The position numbers and the translations under genes are program-made. The notes under the pieces were generated by a model. It ran no database searches and was not told the DNA's origin. It saw only the letters and a program-made list of their open reading frames with translations. From an uncultured Robinsoniella sp. (GTDB taxonomy: Bacteria; Bacillota; Clostridia; Lachnospirales; Lachnospiraceae), in NCBI GenBank assembly GCA_900540475.1, contig UQGG01000042.1, forward strand, positions 1 to 62,815: DNA of 62,815 nucleotides, read 5' to 3'. This document shows, piece by piece, positions 1 to 8,199 of this stretch. Positions within the stretch are counted from its first letter, which is position 1. Every line of letters begins with the position of its first letter.

Positions 1-160
1 TAAGCGGGCAGTGAGCTGCGAAATGCATCAGGATTTCGGAGCGAATGCCCGCGTGCCGCCAAAAAGCGCTTCGGAAAGGTTAGAAAATACCAGTTCTGCG
101 GCCAGCTGACGGAGTCCATACCAGTTTCCCACGCCCATCTTTCCGTACACTACCTATCAT
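1..160. repeat. GC-rich structured intergenic element, cut by the window edge
   Basis: No convincing gene is seen in 1-218. Bases 4-10 (GCGGGCA) pair with 46-52 (TGCCCGC), and inside them 15-24 pairs with 33-42 with one mismatch, giving a cruciform-like stem. Further GC-rich sequence continues to about 155. On the minus strand a short open frame crosses it and includes SNLSEALFGGTRAFAPKS. That frame is probably incidental: peptides of this kind are, from memory, scattered as spurious short proteins in Lachnospiraceae genomes, which suggests a dispersed repeat. The base composition is clearly richer in GC than the flanking AT-rich spacers. Confidence 0.45.
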
Positions 161-218
161 TTACAAAGCGTCCTTACTCAGCTAAACCCCAATTTATTCA
201 CTTAAAATTTCCAAACAA

Positions 219-1859
219 CTAAACAGCTCGCGTAAGCATCTCATGATACTGTTCCGCAATGTTCAAAGCATGATCTCCGATACGTTCAAAATCTGTCAGC
301 AATTCAGAAAAGAAGATACTTGCATCTGCGATACATTCACTCTTACCCATCCGCTCCATCTGCTGTTTCAGATTTTCATTCCTTATATCATCAATTTTCT
401 GTTCGTCACGGGAAGTTTTCTCCAACATGGTTTTTATATCGAATACATTGCTGCCCGCAACATCCTCCAGAATCTGAAGGCTCATATCCCTCATAATCAG
501 GATCTCATTTTTTGCCTTATCCGAAAAATTCACATTCATTTTCTTCATGCTCACAGCATATCCCAAAATGTTCATGGCATGGTCACCAATTCGCTCAAGA
601 TTTCCCAGAATCTTGTAATATCCACTGATCTTGACAGAATCTTCTGCTGCCATCTCGTGGTGCATAACAGACACAATGTACCGGGATACCTCTGCATTCA
701 GATAATCGATATAATCCTCCTTCTGCTCCAACGCCTCTTTATCATGTGCAGAGCTGTGAAGTACGGCATCAAAGCTGCCGGTAACAGTCTCACAGACCAT
801 ATTCCGCATTCGCTCTATTTCCTTATCGATCTGAGTCAGAACCAATGCTCCCTGTCCCATTGCATAGTGACTTTCAAAGGGCTGTATGTATTCCAGATGC
901 AACATTTCTTCCTGCTCACTTTGTTTATCCGGAAGTATCTTTTCAGCCAGATGTGCCATGTAGGTGCCAAAGGGCAGCAAAAGCAGTGTAGTAACAATAT
1001 TAAAAACCGTATGCACATTGGCAATCTGGGCTACCGAATTACCCGGTGTGAGATGCTCCATAAGAACCGTAAATGGAGTGATCAGACAAATGACGGTAAA
1101 TATAAACGTACCGATAACATTAAACATCAGGTGAATAACCGTCGTACGCTTTGCATTCGTCTTTGTTCCAATAGCAGCCAAAACTGCTGTTATACAGGTT
1201 CCGATATTCTGTCCGAACAGAATATATACTGCACTGGAAAGCGGAATCATTCCGGTACCAGCCAGCGCCTGCAGGATACCTACCGAAGCAGAAGACGACT
1301 GTATGATGGCTGTAAAGACAGCACCAATCAAAATGCCTACAAGGGGATTTCGGAAGGTAGTCATGAAGTGGATAAAGGTTTCCGAGTTCTGTAAGGGTAC
1401 CATGGCAGACCCCATCATATCCATACCGATAAAGAGCACACCAAGACCTGCAAAAATTTCACTGATATGCTTTACTTTTTCATTCTTAACAAAAAGTATC
1501 GCCGCCACACCCAGAAAAGCGATCAACGGAGCAATCATACCGATATCCAATGCGATCAGCTGTCCGGTGATGGTGGTACCGATGTTGGCGCCCATGATTA
1601 CCCATACCGCCTGTTTTAAGGTCATAAGACCGGAATTTACAAAGCCAACGACCATAACTGTCGTAGCTGATGAGGATTGGATAACTGCTGTTATGGCTGC
1701 TCCCGCCAAAACTCCTTTGAACCGGTTGGAGGTAAGTTTTTCAAGGATTTGTTTCATCTTATTTCCGGCGGCCATCTCTAAACCACTACTCATCATTTGC
1801 ATGCCATATAAGAACAATGCAAGTCCGCCCAGAAGCATTAAAATATCAGATATTTCCAT
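219..1859 (-). CDS. Na+/phosphate cotransporter with C-terminal PhoU-like domain
   Basis: This is a 546-residue NptA/YjbB-type symporter that would import (or balance) inorganic phosphate with sodium across the cytoplasmic membrane. The two inverted Na/Pi-cotransporter repeats carry the diagnostic QSSSAT (residues 61-66) and QSSSAS (near 185) motifs within hydrophobic segments. From about residue 330 a cytoplasmic PhoU-like helical domain follows, with two ERIGDHA motifs. The ATG at 1859 is preferred over the one at 1874 because GGGAG lies at 1868-1872, eight bases upstream. A second paralog lies at 31398-33074. It is probably in an operon with the small membrane-protein gene upstream. The family assignment is firm; the transport direction is inferred. 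Confidence 0.93.
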   Translation of the reverse strand: MEISDILMLLGGLALFLYGMQMMSSGLEMAAGNKMKQILEKLTSNRFKGVLAGAAITAVIQSSSATTVMVVGFVNSGLMTLKQAVWVIMGANIGTTITGQLIALDIGMIAPLIAFLGVAAILFVKNEKVKHISEIFAGLGVLFIGMDMMGSAMVPLQNSETFIHFMTTFRNPLVGILIGAVFTAIIQSSSASVGILQALAGTGMIPLSSAVYILFGQNIGTCITAVLAAIGTKTNAKRTTVIHLMFNVIGTFIFTVICLITPFTVLMEHLTPGNSVAQIANVHTVFNIVTTLLLLPFGTYMAHLAEKILPDKQSEQEEMLHLEYIQPFESHYAMGQGALVLTQIDKEIERMRNMVCETVTGSFDAVLHSSAHDKEALEQKEDYIDYLNAEVSRYIVSVMHHEMAAEDSVKISGYYKILGNLERIGDHAMNILGYAVSMKKMNVNFSDKAKNEILIMRDMSLQILEDVAGSNVFDIKTMLEKTSRDEQKIDDIRNENLKQQMERMGKSECIADASIFFSELLTDFERIGDHALNIAEQYHEMLTRAV

Positions 1860-1928
1860 TCTATATTCTCCCATTCATGTCATAATATTTACACAGTAGC
1901 CGATACGTATCCCAAGGATACGCAGCGT

Positions 1929-2363
1929 TTACAGCGGACGTTTTTTTCCGTCTGACTCATGGGTGATATTCAGTTTATCATAAAACTGTCCGGGCATAGA
2001 TGCCACAAATAAGGACAGCAAAAAAATGCCTCCGCAAAACATCATGGTATAGATGTTCTGAGGCATATACAAATCCGTTATCCAGAATCCAGGTGCCAGA
2101 TCACCCCGAAACAGATTGCATATCTGGTTTATAAGGACTCTGCCTGGCGGCACAGAATGTTCTGCAACCCGCTCATTTATTGTGTGCTCCCCGGCAGTAA
2201 TGTGATACTGCTTATCCGAACCGACGGTCTGGGAATGATAACTATCCCTTCCTGCCAAATCAGCCGGGAATGTCGTATTTCCTGCTCCTGCCTGCACAAA
2301 GAAGACAGCTGTTAAAATAAAGATCACACAGGCAATTTTGTTTTTTATATGGAAGCTTTTCAT
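1929..2363 (-). CDS. small hypothetical membrane protein
   Basis: The family is not recognised. From the ATG at 2363 the product is 144 residues. It has a hydrophobic segment near residues 8-26 (signal anchor or signal peptide), a polar external stretch of about 80 residues, and a second hydrophobic segment near the C-terminus. Start choice is uncertain. The ATG has only a weak GAAGAG before it, and an upstream in-frame TTG sits at 2420. The only strong AAGGAG (2450-2455) is eight bases before an in-frame CTG at 2441. The gene lies between a good promoter (2477-2505) and the Na/phosphate symporter, 69 bases from it, so the two may be cotranscribed. A hairpin (1906-1922) lies between them without a T-run. 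Confidence 0.55.
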   Translation of the reverse strand: MKSFHIKNKIACVIFILTAVFFVQAGAGNTTFPADLAGRDSYHSQTVGSDKQYHITAGEHTINERVAEHSVPPGRVLINQICNLFRGDLAPGFWITDLYMPQNIYTMMFCGGIFLLSLFVASMPGQFYDKLNITHESDGKKRPL

Positions 2364-2476
2364 CTCTTCATACAGCACTGCTGCGTATACTGCGTTTCGT
2401 TCTAAACGTAGGCAGCTCAAGTATTCGATTCTGATACGCAGAGTATTTTCTCCTTAGTACAATTGTTGCTTTCTCT

Positions 2477-2505
2477 ATTATAATCGTACATTTCCTTTTC
2501 TGCAA
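2477..2505 (-). promoter_or_regulatory. sigma-A-type promoter for the small membrane protein and Na/Pi symporter
   Basis: On the minus strand, TTGCAG (2500-2505) and TATAAT (2477-2482) are separated by 17 bases. An AAGGAG follows at 2450-2455. Confidence 0.7.
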
Positions 2506-2588
2506 TCATTTCGTGGAAAAATTATTTATAAGTACATCCCCTTTAGGTGATAAGATTTCTCAATAGCCCTCTTCTTACCCAAAACCGA

Positions 2589-2630
2589 TTGACAAACTAA
2601 ATCATATTCGCTAACATAACAGTTGTTATG
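2589..2630 (+). promoter_or_regulatory. tetR promoter overlapped by a palindromic operator
   Basis: TTGACA (2589-2594), a 17-base spacer and TAACAT (2612-2617) form the promoter. The palindrome CATAACA-GT-TGTTATG (2615-2630) overlaps the -10 region and the start of transcription. A near-identical palindrome precedes the next gene (3266-3281). This is the expected arrangement for an autorepressing TetR-family protein. Confidence 0.75.
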
Positions 2631-2641
2631 CAGGAGGAATT

Positions 2642-3229
2642 ATGGAAACAAGGGAACGGATCATAGAAGCAGCAAAACAAGAATTTCTTTCAAAAGGATA
2701 TGAAAAATCATCGTTACGGGCGATCTGCAAACAAGCCGGAGTGACAACAGGCGCACTCTATTTTCTTTTTGAAAGCAAGGAACGGCTGTTCTGTGATATT
2801 GTGGAACCATTTGTTGCAGTAGGATTCCAGATGTCCGAAAAATTACGAAAAAGGGAAATCCTGCATCCGGAAACGGCTGAAGACAATGAGCGTCAATTAA
2901 TGACCACTTTATACAACAGTAAAGATTTAATCATACTGGTAATGGAAAAAGCCGCCGGTACCAGATACGCCGATTTTCCACAGCAAATGGAACATCTTTT
3001 AAAAGGCTTTTTCCGGCAGTACTTTGCCGAATATACGAAGCATAAAATCGATGATAAACTTATTACTATTTTGGTACAGGGAAGGATTCGGGTATACATG
3101 ACAATCTTAAAAGAAAGCAGCAGCCTGCAAGAGGCTTTACATTTAACGGAAAGCATGGCATGTTATGCAGATGCCGGCACAAATGCAGTCATTCATAAAA
3201 TAAATGAAAAAGATCCTATCAAACCGTAA
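2642..3229 (+). CDS. TetR/AcrR family transcriptional regulator
   Basis: The 195-residue product is of usual TetR length. The N-terminal helix-turn-helix (about residues 5-50) includes TRERIIEAAKQEFLSKGY and the recognition-helix signature VTTGALYFLFESKE. The C-terminal half is a ligand-binding/dimerisation domain of unrecognised specificity. An AGGAGG lies seven bases upstream of the ATG. The protein probably binds the ATAACA-N2-TGTTAT palindromes that overlap its own promoter and precede the downstream methyltransferase, so it would repress both; that link is inferred from site position. Confidence 0.9.
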   Translation: METRERIIEAAKQEFLSKGYEKSSLRAICKQAGVTTGALYFLFESKERLFCDIVEPFVAVGFQMSEKLRKREILHPETAEDNERQLMTTLYNSKDLIILVMEKAAGTRYADFPQQMEHLLKGFFRQYFAEYTKHKIDDKLITILVQGRIRVYMTILKESSSLQEALHLTESMACYADAGTNAVIHKINEKDPIKP

Positions 3230-3255
3230 AACATACGGGATGATAGGATTTTTTA
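3213..3255 (+). terminator. intrinsic terminator of the tetR gene
   Basis: ATCCTATC (3213-3220) pairs with GATAGGAT (3242-3249), with an inner CCGTA/TACGG stem, followed by TTTTTT. The 5' arm overlaps the end of the coding region. The next gene therefore probably needs its own promoter. Confidence 0.7.
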
Positions 3256-3265
3256 CATAACAAAA

Positions 3266-3281
3266 CATAACAACTGTTATC
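3266..3281 (+). promoter_or_regulatory. second TetR-type operator
   Basis: CATAACA-AC-TGTTATC matches the operator over the tetR promoter. An extra half site (ACATAACA) lies directly upstream. It sits between the tetR terminator and the methyltransferase ribosome binding site. Confidence 0.65.
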
Positions 3282-3301
3282 TAAAGAAAGGATGGTTTAA
3301 A

Positions 3302-4090
3302 ATGAAAGAAAAAAAATTGGATTATGGAAACTGGGTACCCGGAAATATGATGCATCTCTTGTGGGGAATCACGGCACTGCTGGCAATCGCTAACATACTA
3401 AACTTCTGTATTTTTACGAATATTGCCGCAGATGTAATCCTGCTCTGCATGCTGCTTCTCAGCACTGGCATGAGTGTTTACATGCAGATATGCCGTAATA
3501 TGTTTGCTTATGAAAAGGGAGGGCTTATGGGCAGAATACATGATTACTTGTTGGAACATCTGAACTGGAATGGCGAGGGAAACTTATTGGAAATCGGATG
3601 CGGTGCAGGTGCCTTAAGCATAAAATGTGCGAAAAGATATCCCCGTGCCAGAATCACCGGCATGGATTATTGGGGAAAGTCCTGGAATTATGCCAGGGAA
3701 CAGTGCGAAAATAATGCCGAGCTGGAAGGTGTCGGAAACCGCATTACATTCCAAAAAGGAGATGCCGCCAAACTGGATTTTCCCGATAACACCTTTCATG
3801 CCGCAGTCAGCAATTTTGTATTTCATGAGGTCAAATCCCAGCCGGATAAACATTACGTAGTCCGGGAAGCGCTCCGGGTGGTAAAAAAAGGCGGTGTATT
3901 TGTCTTTCATGACATGTTTGAACAAAAACAACTGTATGGGAATATGAATGATTTTATCAAAGAGCTGAAACAAGAAGGCATTACAGAGATACACTATATT
4001 CCTAATACCGACAGGGAATCATTTATTCCGGGGTTTCTGCGGGCACCCTGGATGCTGAAGGATATGGGGTTGATTTACGGTATCAAATAA
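3302..4090 (+). CDS. membrane-anchored class I SAM-dependent methyltransferase
   Basis: The 262-residue product starts with two hydrophobic segments (about residues 17-37 and 42-62) that should anchor it in the membrane. A Rossmann methyltransferase domain follows. SAM motif I is LLEIGCGAGALS (about 95-106), followed by an acidic GMDYWG strand end and an NFVFHEV motif. The methyl acceptor cannot be told; lipid, quinone or drug substrates are all possible. An AAAGGATGG ribosome binding site precedes the ATG. The operator at 3266-3281 implies control by the adjacent TetR protein, the usual arrangement for an inducible modification or detoxification gene. Confidence 0.85.
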   Translation: MKEKKLDYGNWVPGNMMHLLWGITALLAIANILNFCIFTNIAADVILLCMLLLSTGMSVYMQICRNMFAYEKGGLMGRIHDYLLEHLNWNGEGNLLEIGCGAGALSIKCAKRYPRARITGMDYWGKSWNYAREQCENNAELEGVGNRITFQKGDAAKLDFPDNTFHAAVSNFVFHEVKSQPDKHYVVREALRVVKKGGVFVFHDMFEQKQLYGNMNDFIKELKQEGITEIHYIPNTDRESFIPGFLRAPWMLKDMGLIYGIK

Positions 4091-4176
4091 AGAAAAATAT
4101 GACACAATCTGTCTCTATTCTATGATAAAATACTTTTGTAGTTACTTAAAATATAACTGGAAAGGATACCTATTTT

Positions 4177-4743
4177 ATGGAAGAAAAAATGAGATGCCCC
4201 TGGGCAGGAGACTCCCCCATATACGTAGATTATCATGACAATGAGTGGGGGCGTCCCGTACATGATGACCAAAAATTATTTGAAATGTTAACCTTAGAAA
4301 GTATGCAGGCGGGGCTTTCCTGGATTACCGTGCTCAAAAAGAGAGAAGCATTTCGGGAAGCATTTGACGGGTTTGATCCCCGCAAAGTAGCTCTTTACGA
4401 GGATGACAAATTTCAGGAACTCCTGGCAAACGAAAAAATAATCAGAAACCGTCTGAAAATCAACGCCGCTGTAAATAACGCCAAAATCTTTTTGGAAGTT
4501 TCCGCAAAACACGGCAGTTTTGACCGATTAATCTGGGGATATGTGAATTACGCTCCGATTGTAAACCATTGGGAGAAAATTGAGGATCTGCCCGCCACCA
4601 CACCGCTCTCGGATCAGATCAGTAAAGATTTGAAAAAAATGGGATTCAAATTTGTCGGCTCCACTACTATTTATGCATTTATGCAGGCTATCGGCATGGT
4701 GAATGATCATCTGACTGGATGTTATTTCTATGATAAGATGTGA
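4177..4743 (+). CDS. tag: DNA-3-methyladenine glycosylase I
   Basis: The 188-residue product matches the usual Tag length. It excises 3-methyladenine from alkylated DNA, the first step of base excision repair. The N-terminal MRCPWAGD and YHDNEWG, the helix-hairpin-helix region with QAGLSWITVLKKREAFREAF, and the C-terminal GFKFVGSTTIYAFMQAIGMV with a zinc-binding HxxxC end (DHLTGC) are all present. An AAAGGA precedes the ATG. It may be transcribed with the upstream methyltransferase (86-base gap), although no promoter was resolved. It ends in the symmetric terminator at 4743-4790. Confidence 0.95.
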   Translation: MEEKMRCPWAGDSPIYVDYHDNEWGRPVHDDQKLFEMLTLESMQAGLSWITVLKKREAFREAFDGFDPRKVALYEDDKFQELLANEKIIRNRLKINAAVNNAKIFLEVSAKHGSFDRLIWGYVNYAPIVNHWEKIEDLPATTPLSDQISKDLKKMGFKFVGSTTIYAFMQAIGMVNDHLTGCYFYDKM

Positions 4744-4790
4744 ACTAAAAAACCACTTGCTCTTTTTAAGGAGCAAGTGGTTTTTTAGTT
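4743..4790. terminator. bidirectional intrinsic terminator
   Basis: A 20-base arm at 4743-4762 is perfectly complementary to 4771-4790 around an 8-base loop. The arms contain AAAAAACC and GGTTTTTT, so a T-run follows a GC-containing stem on both strands. It separates tag (+) from the convergent phosphodiester glycosidase gene (-), whose last codons lie in one arm. Confidence 0.9.
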
Positions 4791-6128
4791 AGTAAAATAC
4801 AAAAAGTCTGCACAGGGGCGTTCCGCTCCGTCAGAAGGTCTGTTCAGTACCTTGCCGTCGTAATAAAGCGTTGTGGATCCGCCGCCATCTAAATTATAGG
4901 CATAACGGCATCCCTGTCTTTGCAATTCTGCAATCATTTCATAATGGTCAAGTCCCAGTGAATATCCCGATCTTCTTCCATCCGCCACCAGTATTACATA
5001 GTCATTTGGACGAACCATTCCTACTACTGTTCGCGGATCCTTATAGCTGGTCAAAGAAAAATTCTGCATATCCAGTGGAGCTGCAATTCCATTGTTAATC
5101 AGTACCGGACCGAAATTATAGGTATCTTTTACGCCCATATCCAGAAGGGATTGTCCCCATAATCCCATTGGAGGAGTGAACATTGTTCCATCCTTTTTGA
5201 CTGCCATAGTCGTATAGCTGGTTGCATAATTGCCATAAATCTTACCGTTTTTGATGCACATGCCAAGCGGTGACGGCTGTCCTGTAGAATAAGAGAACGC
5301 ACTTCCGTTAATGCCGATAATTCCACCGTTGGATGATACCGCCTGTGAGGTCAGCTGTCTGGATCCTCCAAATGTCCCGTAAGACATAGCTGAACGCAGC
5401 TGCTTGGGATTACTGGTCTTAATGCGTGCCACCCAGTACACAGAACTATAATTCTGCTTCTTATTAATCTTCACTGACAACGTACTGCTGCGGTATTCCA
5501 GATATGTAGCCGTATTGACGCTTTTGGTATTCATTTTTCTGGAAGCATCCATAACTCCTTTGGAGTTCACATAGTAATAATACTTCCCTTTTTTCAGCCA
5601 GGTATTTTTCTGCAGTGCTCCGGAGCTGGAAAAATAGTAATTCTTTTTCTTTACCGCTGTCCACTTTGTTTTCATTACACCATTCGAGTCCAGGAAATAA
5701 CGGTCTCCTTTTGACGTAATCCAGCCCGTTTTCTTTTTCCCCGATTTGGTATAATAATACCATTTGCCGCCGATCTTCTGCCATCCACCTCTGAATTTTG
5801 GAATCCACTTACCGTCTTCCCCGACAAAATAGCTGTTGATCCATCTGTTTGTAAGCATATTGCCTTTTGCTCCCAGATAGTAATCTCCTACCCAGCGTTT
5901 CTTCAGCATTTTGCCTTTTCTGTCGAAATAATACCATTTCTTACTGATCTTTTTCCACTTGTTTTTTACCTTTTTACCGGAAACATAGTAATACTTTGAA
6001 CTTTTAACCGTCTTCCAGCCAGTTCTCTTTGCCGCCTGTGCCGTGGAATCGCTCAATGCAAAACCGATCAATACGCAGAATAGTAAAAGGATCATCCGCA
6101 ATTGTGTCTTTTTCCTGTTGTACTTCAA
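4785..6128 (-). CDS. secreted phosphodiester glycosidase with cell-wall-binding repeats
   Basis: The 447-residue product has a signal peptide (about 1-33, ending AQAA). It then has roughly seven short repeats rich in W, Y and G (for example KWYYFDRKGKM, GKWYYYTKSGKK) of the glucan/choline-binding type that hold proteins on the cell envelope. From about residue 215 to the end is an NAGPA-type phosphodiester glycosidase domain, with GIIGINGSAF and the conserved YNLDGGGSTTLYY. The family removes N-acetylglucosamine from phosphodiester-linked glycans; the natural substrate here is unknown, with wall teichoic acid or capsule as candidates. Translation probably starts at the TTG at 6128, seven bases after GGGGGAG. 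It is monocistronic, with a promoter at 6185-6213. Confidence 0.88.
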   Translation of the reverse strand: MKYNRKKTQLRMILLLFCVLIGFALSDSTAQAAKRTGWKTVKSSKYYYVSGKKVKNKWKKISKKWYYFDRKGKMLKKRWVGDYYLGAKGNMLTNRWINSYFVGEDGKWIPKFRGGWQKIGGKWYYYTKSGKKKTGWITSKGDRYFLDSNGVMKTKWTAVKKKNYYFSSSGALQKNTWLKKGKYYYYVNSKGVMDASRKMNTKSVNTATYLEYRSSTLSVKINKKQNYSSVYWVARIKTSNPKQLRSAMSYGTFGGSRQLTSQAVSSNGGIIGINGSAFSYSTGQPSPLGMCIKNGKIYGNYATSYTTMAVKKDGTMFTPPMGLWGQSLLDMGVKDTYNFGPVLINNGIAAPLDMQNFSLTSYKDPRTVVGMVRPNDYVILVADGRRSGYSLGLDHYEMIAELQRQGCRYAYNLDGGGSTTLYYDGKVLNRPSDGAERPCADFLYFTN

Positions 6129-6184
6129 TGAATAGCTCCCCCTTTTTATTTCTATAGAGCAAAAATAAAATATGCTCTTAGTAG

Positions 6185-6213
6185 ATTTTAACAGAATTGT
6201 AACAATTTCGCAA
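6185..6213 (-). promoter_or_regulatory. sigma-A-type promoter of the phosphodiester glycosidase gene
   Basis: On the minus strand, TTGCGA (6208-6213) and TAAAAT (6185-6190) are separated by exactly 17 bases. The 5' UTR is short and ends in GGGGGAG. Confidence 0.65.
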
Positions 6214-6274
6214 TAGCTGTATTAAAGTTAAGGGGAAAAGTTCGTCCCAGGCTGCTTCAGATAAGAAGATGCCG

Positions 6275-6306
6275 TTCCTGTGCGCACCCTTAAGTGGCCA
6301 CAGGAA
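6275..6306 (-). terminator. possible terminator hairpin of the his operon
   Basis: TTCCTGTG (6275-6282) pairs with CACAGGAA (6299-6306) a few bases after the hisIE stop. No clear T-run follows on the minus strand, so this may be an mRNA 3' end structure rather than a full terminator. Confidence 0.35.
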
Positions 6307-6313
6307 TGAAGAA

Positions 6314-7603
6314 TTACCGCTGAGCCAGTTCTTTTGTAATATCTTCCCAGGTAACGCCTCTCTCAACCATGAGCACCATTACATGATATAGGAAATCTGA
6401 TACTTCATATTTAATTTCTTCCGGATCCGGATTTTTGGCTGCAATTACAATTTCCGTAGCTTCTTCGCCAACTTTTTTAAGTATTTTATCGATTCCCTTA
6501 TCGAAAAGGTAATTTGTATAGGATCCTTCTTTTGGATGGTCTTTCCGGTCTTTGATTACTCCATACACATCCTCGAACACTTTCATTGGATTGGTATTGT
6601 CATATTCTTTCTTTACCAGATCCCGGTAGAAACAGCTCTGGTGCCCTGTATGGCAGGCTGCTCCCACCTGGGAAACCTTCGCCAGAATTGTATCATTATC
6701 ACAGTCGATACGAAGTTCTTTCACATACTGCAGATGTCCGCTTGTAAGCCCCTTTGTCCAGAGTTCATTACGGCTTCTGCTCCAGTACGTCATTTTGCCT
6801 GTCTTGATCGTGGTATCGAATGCCTGCTCATTCATATATGCCATCATCAGTACTTCCTGGGTCTTATAATCCTGGACAACTACCGGCATCATCCCATCGG
6901 AATTCAATTTAAAGTCCGACCAGTTCAGGGTGCTTTCATAGGTATTCACCGTAATGCCGCGCCTCTTCAGTTCTGACTTTAATTCCATCAGGTCAATGGC
7001 GGGATCTGATAAAAGGTTGCCCGATATCCCGGATACCTGCTCAATGGATAACAGGGCAATCATTTTTTCCTTGTCAAGCAGGGAGAGAATCGGAACTGCG
7101 CCTACGGATACAGCACTTACTGCCTCGTACAAATGAAGGTTGTCTCCTAATAACAGTACTTCACTTGTATAGGTCTCCAAAAGCTCTTTCTGTTCGTTTA
7201 ACAATGCAAAATTATCTGCACACGCCGCAATTTTCTCTTTGCCAAAACGTTTTGATACTTCCGGCATTAAATCCAGGTTGCTTTTCTTTGCCATATTTAA
7301 AAAGGCTTTTTTACAGCCGGCATAGATCAGTTTTTTTACATCTTCCACCCTTTTTATATTTCCGCCGCCCAGGATGGGAATATCTATTTCTCTAGAAATT
7401 TCTTTGATGAGCTTTAAGGACTGGTCATGTTCGCTGTCCGTATTGGATAAATCGAAAATAATCAGTTCATCCGCACCATTGTTGCTGTAATGCTGAGCGA
7501 GCTTTACCACATCCCCCTCTGCAAATACGCGGTTATCAAAAAATCCGGTTACGGCAATTCCATTCTTAATAAAAATATGAGGTATTAATTTCTTATGTAT
7601 CAT
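6314..7603 (-). CDS. hisI: HisIE (PRA-CH / PRA-PH) fused to a degenerate HisF-like domain
   Basis: The 429-residue product has three parts. Residues 1 to about 220 form a HisA/HisF-type (beta-alpha)8 domain (ADELIIFDLS, IPILGGGNI). It lacks the two catalytic aspartates: the CLDV-like first strand reads HIFI, and the second Asp strand reads IAACAD. Residues about 230-330 are phosphoribosyl-AMP cyclohydrolase, with YWSRSRNELW and AACHTGHQSCFY metal-binding motifs. Residues about 335-425 are phosphoribosyl-ATP pyrophosphohydrolase (KKVGEEATEIVIAAK). It catalyses histidine steps 2 and 3. The start codon overlaps the hisB stop (TAATG) and GGGAG precedes it. A working hisF is not in this cluster, nor are hisA, hisH or hisC. 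Confidence 0.92.
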   Translation of the reverse strand: MIHKKLIPHIFIKNGIAVTGFFDNRVFAEGDVVKLAQHYSNNGADELIIFDLSNTDSEHDQSLKLIKEISREIDIPILGGGNIKRVEDVKKLIYAGCKKAFLNMAKKSNLDLMPEVSKRFGKEKIAACADNFALLNEQKELLETYTSEVLLLGDNLHLYEAVSAVSVGAVPILSLLDKEKMIALLSIEQVSGISGNLLSDPAIDLMELKSELKRRGITVNTYESTLNWSDFKLNSDGMMPVVVQDYKTQEVLMMAYMNEQAFDTTIKTGKMTYWSRSRNELWTKGLTSGHLQYVKELRIDCDNDTILAKVSQVGAACHTGHQSCFYRDLVKKEYDNTNPMKVFEDVYGVIKDRKDHPKEGSYTNYLFDKGIDKILKKVGEEATEIVIAAKNPDPEEIKYEVSDFLYHVMVLMVERGVTWEDITKELAQR

Positions 7604-8190
7604 TACAAACTCCCTTTCGTCGATAAAACGTCCATTATTCTGGAATCATAAGTAACTGCTTCATCTAAAGCCTTGGCAAATGCCTTGAACATTGCTTCCG
7701 CCATATGGTGGTTATTCCCCGGTGTCAAGACCTTCATATGCAGGTTCATTGCCGCTGCATATGAAACTGCATAGAAAAACTCTTTTACCATCTCCGTATC
7801 CATGTCTCCCATACGGTCTGACGTAAAAGCTGCATCATAGGACAGATACGGCCTGCCGCCTAAGTCAATAGCGCAGAGAACCAGCGTTTCATCCATGGGA
7901 AGAATCATATCCCCATAACGACGTATCCCCTTTTTGTCCCCCACAGCTTCCCGGATAGCCGTACCCAGTACAATTCCGGTATCTTCGATAGTATGATGGC
8001 AGTCCACGTCCAGATCACCGGTTACCTGAACCTGAAGATCAAAGAGTCCATGCCTGGTGAATCCATCCAGCATGTGGTCAAAAAAACCGATGCCGGTATG
8101 GATATCTGATTTCCCTGTGCCGTCCAGATCCAGGGTAAGACTGATCTGCGTTTCCCGGGTGTTTCGCTCTATTGTTTTTATCCTGGTCAT
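7603..8190 (-). CDS. hisB: imidazoleglycerol-phosphate dehydratase
   Basis: The 195-residue monofunctional HisB dehydrates imidazoleglycerol phosphate to imidazoleacetol phosphate. The metal-binding histidine motifs GFFDHMLDGFTRHG, DCHHTIEDTG and PGNNHHMAEAMFKAF are intact. AGGAGG precedes the ATG by a few bases. It lies between hisD (9-base gap) and hisI (1-base overlap) in one operon. Confidence 0.97.
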   Translation of the reverse strand: MTRIKTIERNTRETQISLTLDLDGTGKSDIHTGIGFFDHMLDGFTRHGLFDLQVQVTGDLDVDCHHTIEDTGIVLGTAIREAVGDKKGIRRYGDMILPMDETLVLCAIDLGGRPYLSYDAAFTSDRMGDMDTEMVKEFFYAVSYAAAMNLHMKVLTPGNNHHMAEAMFKAFAKALDEAVTYDSRIMDVLSTKGSL

Positions 8191-8199
8191 ATATGCCTC

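Noticed and set aside
243..1394. 383-codon plus-strand frame opposite the first Na/Pi symporter
   Set aside because: It lies wholly antisense to a clear family member, has no ribosome binding site and gives a His/Cys-rich low-quality sequence typical of shadow frames.
6178..6366. 62-codon minus-strand frame after hisIE
   Set aside because: It overlaps the HisE end in another frame and continues into the promoter of the next gene; there is no supporting signal.
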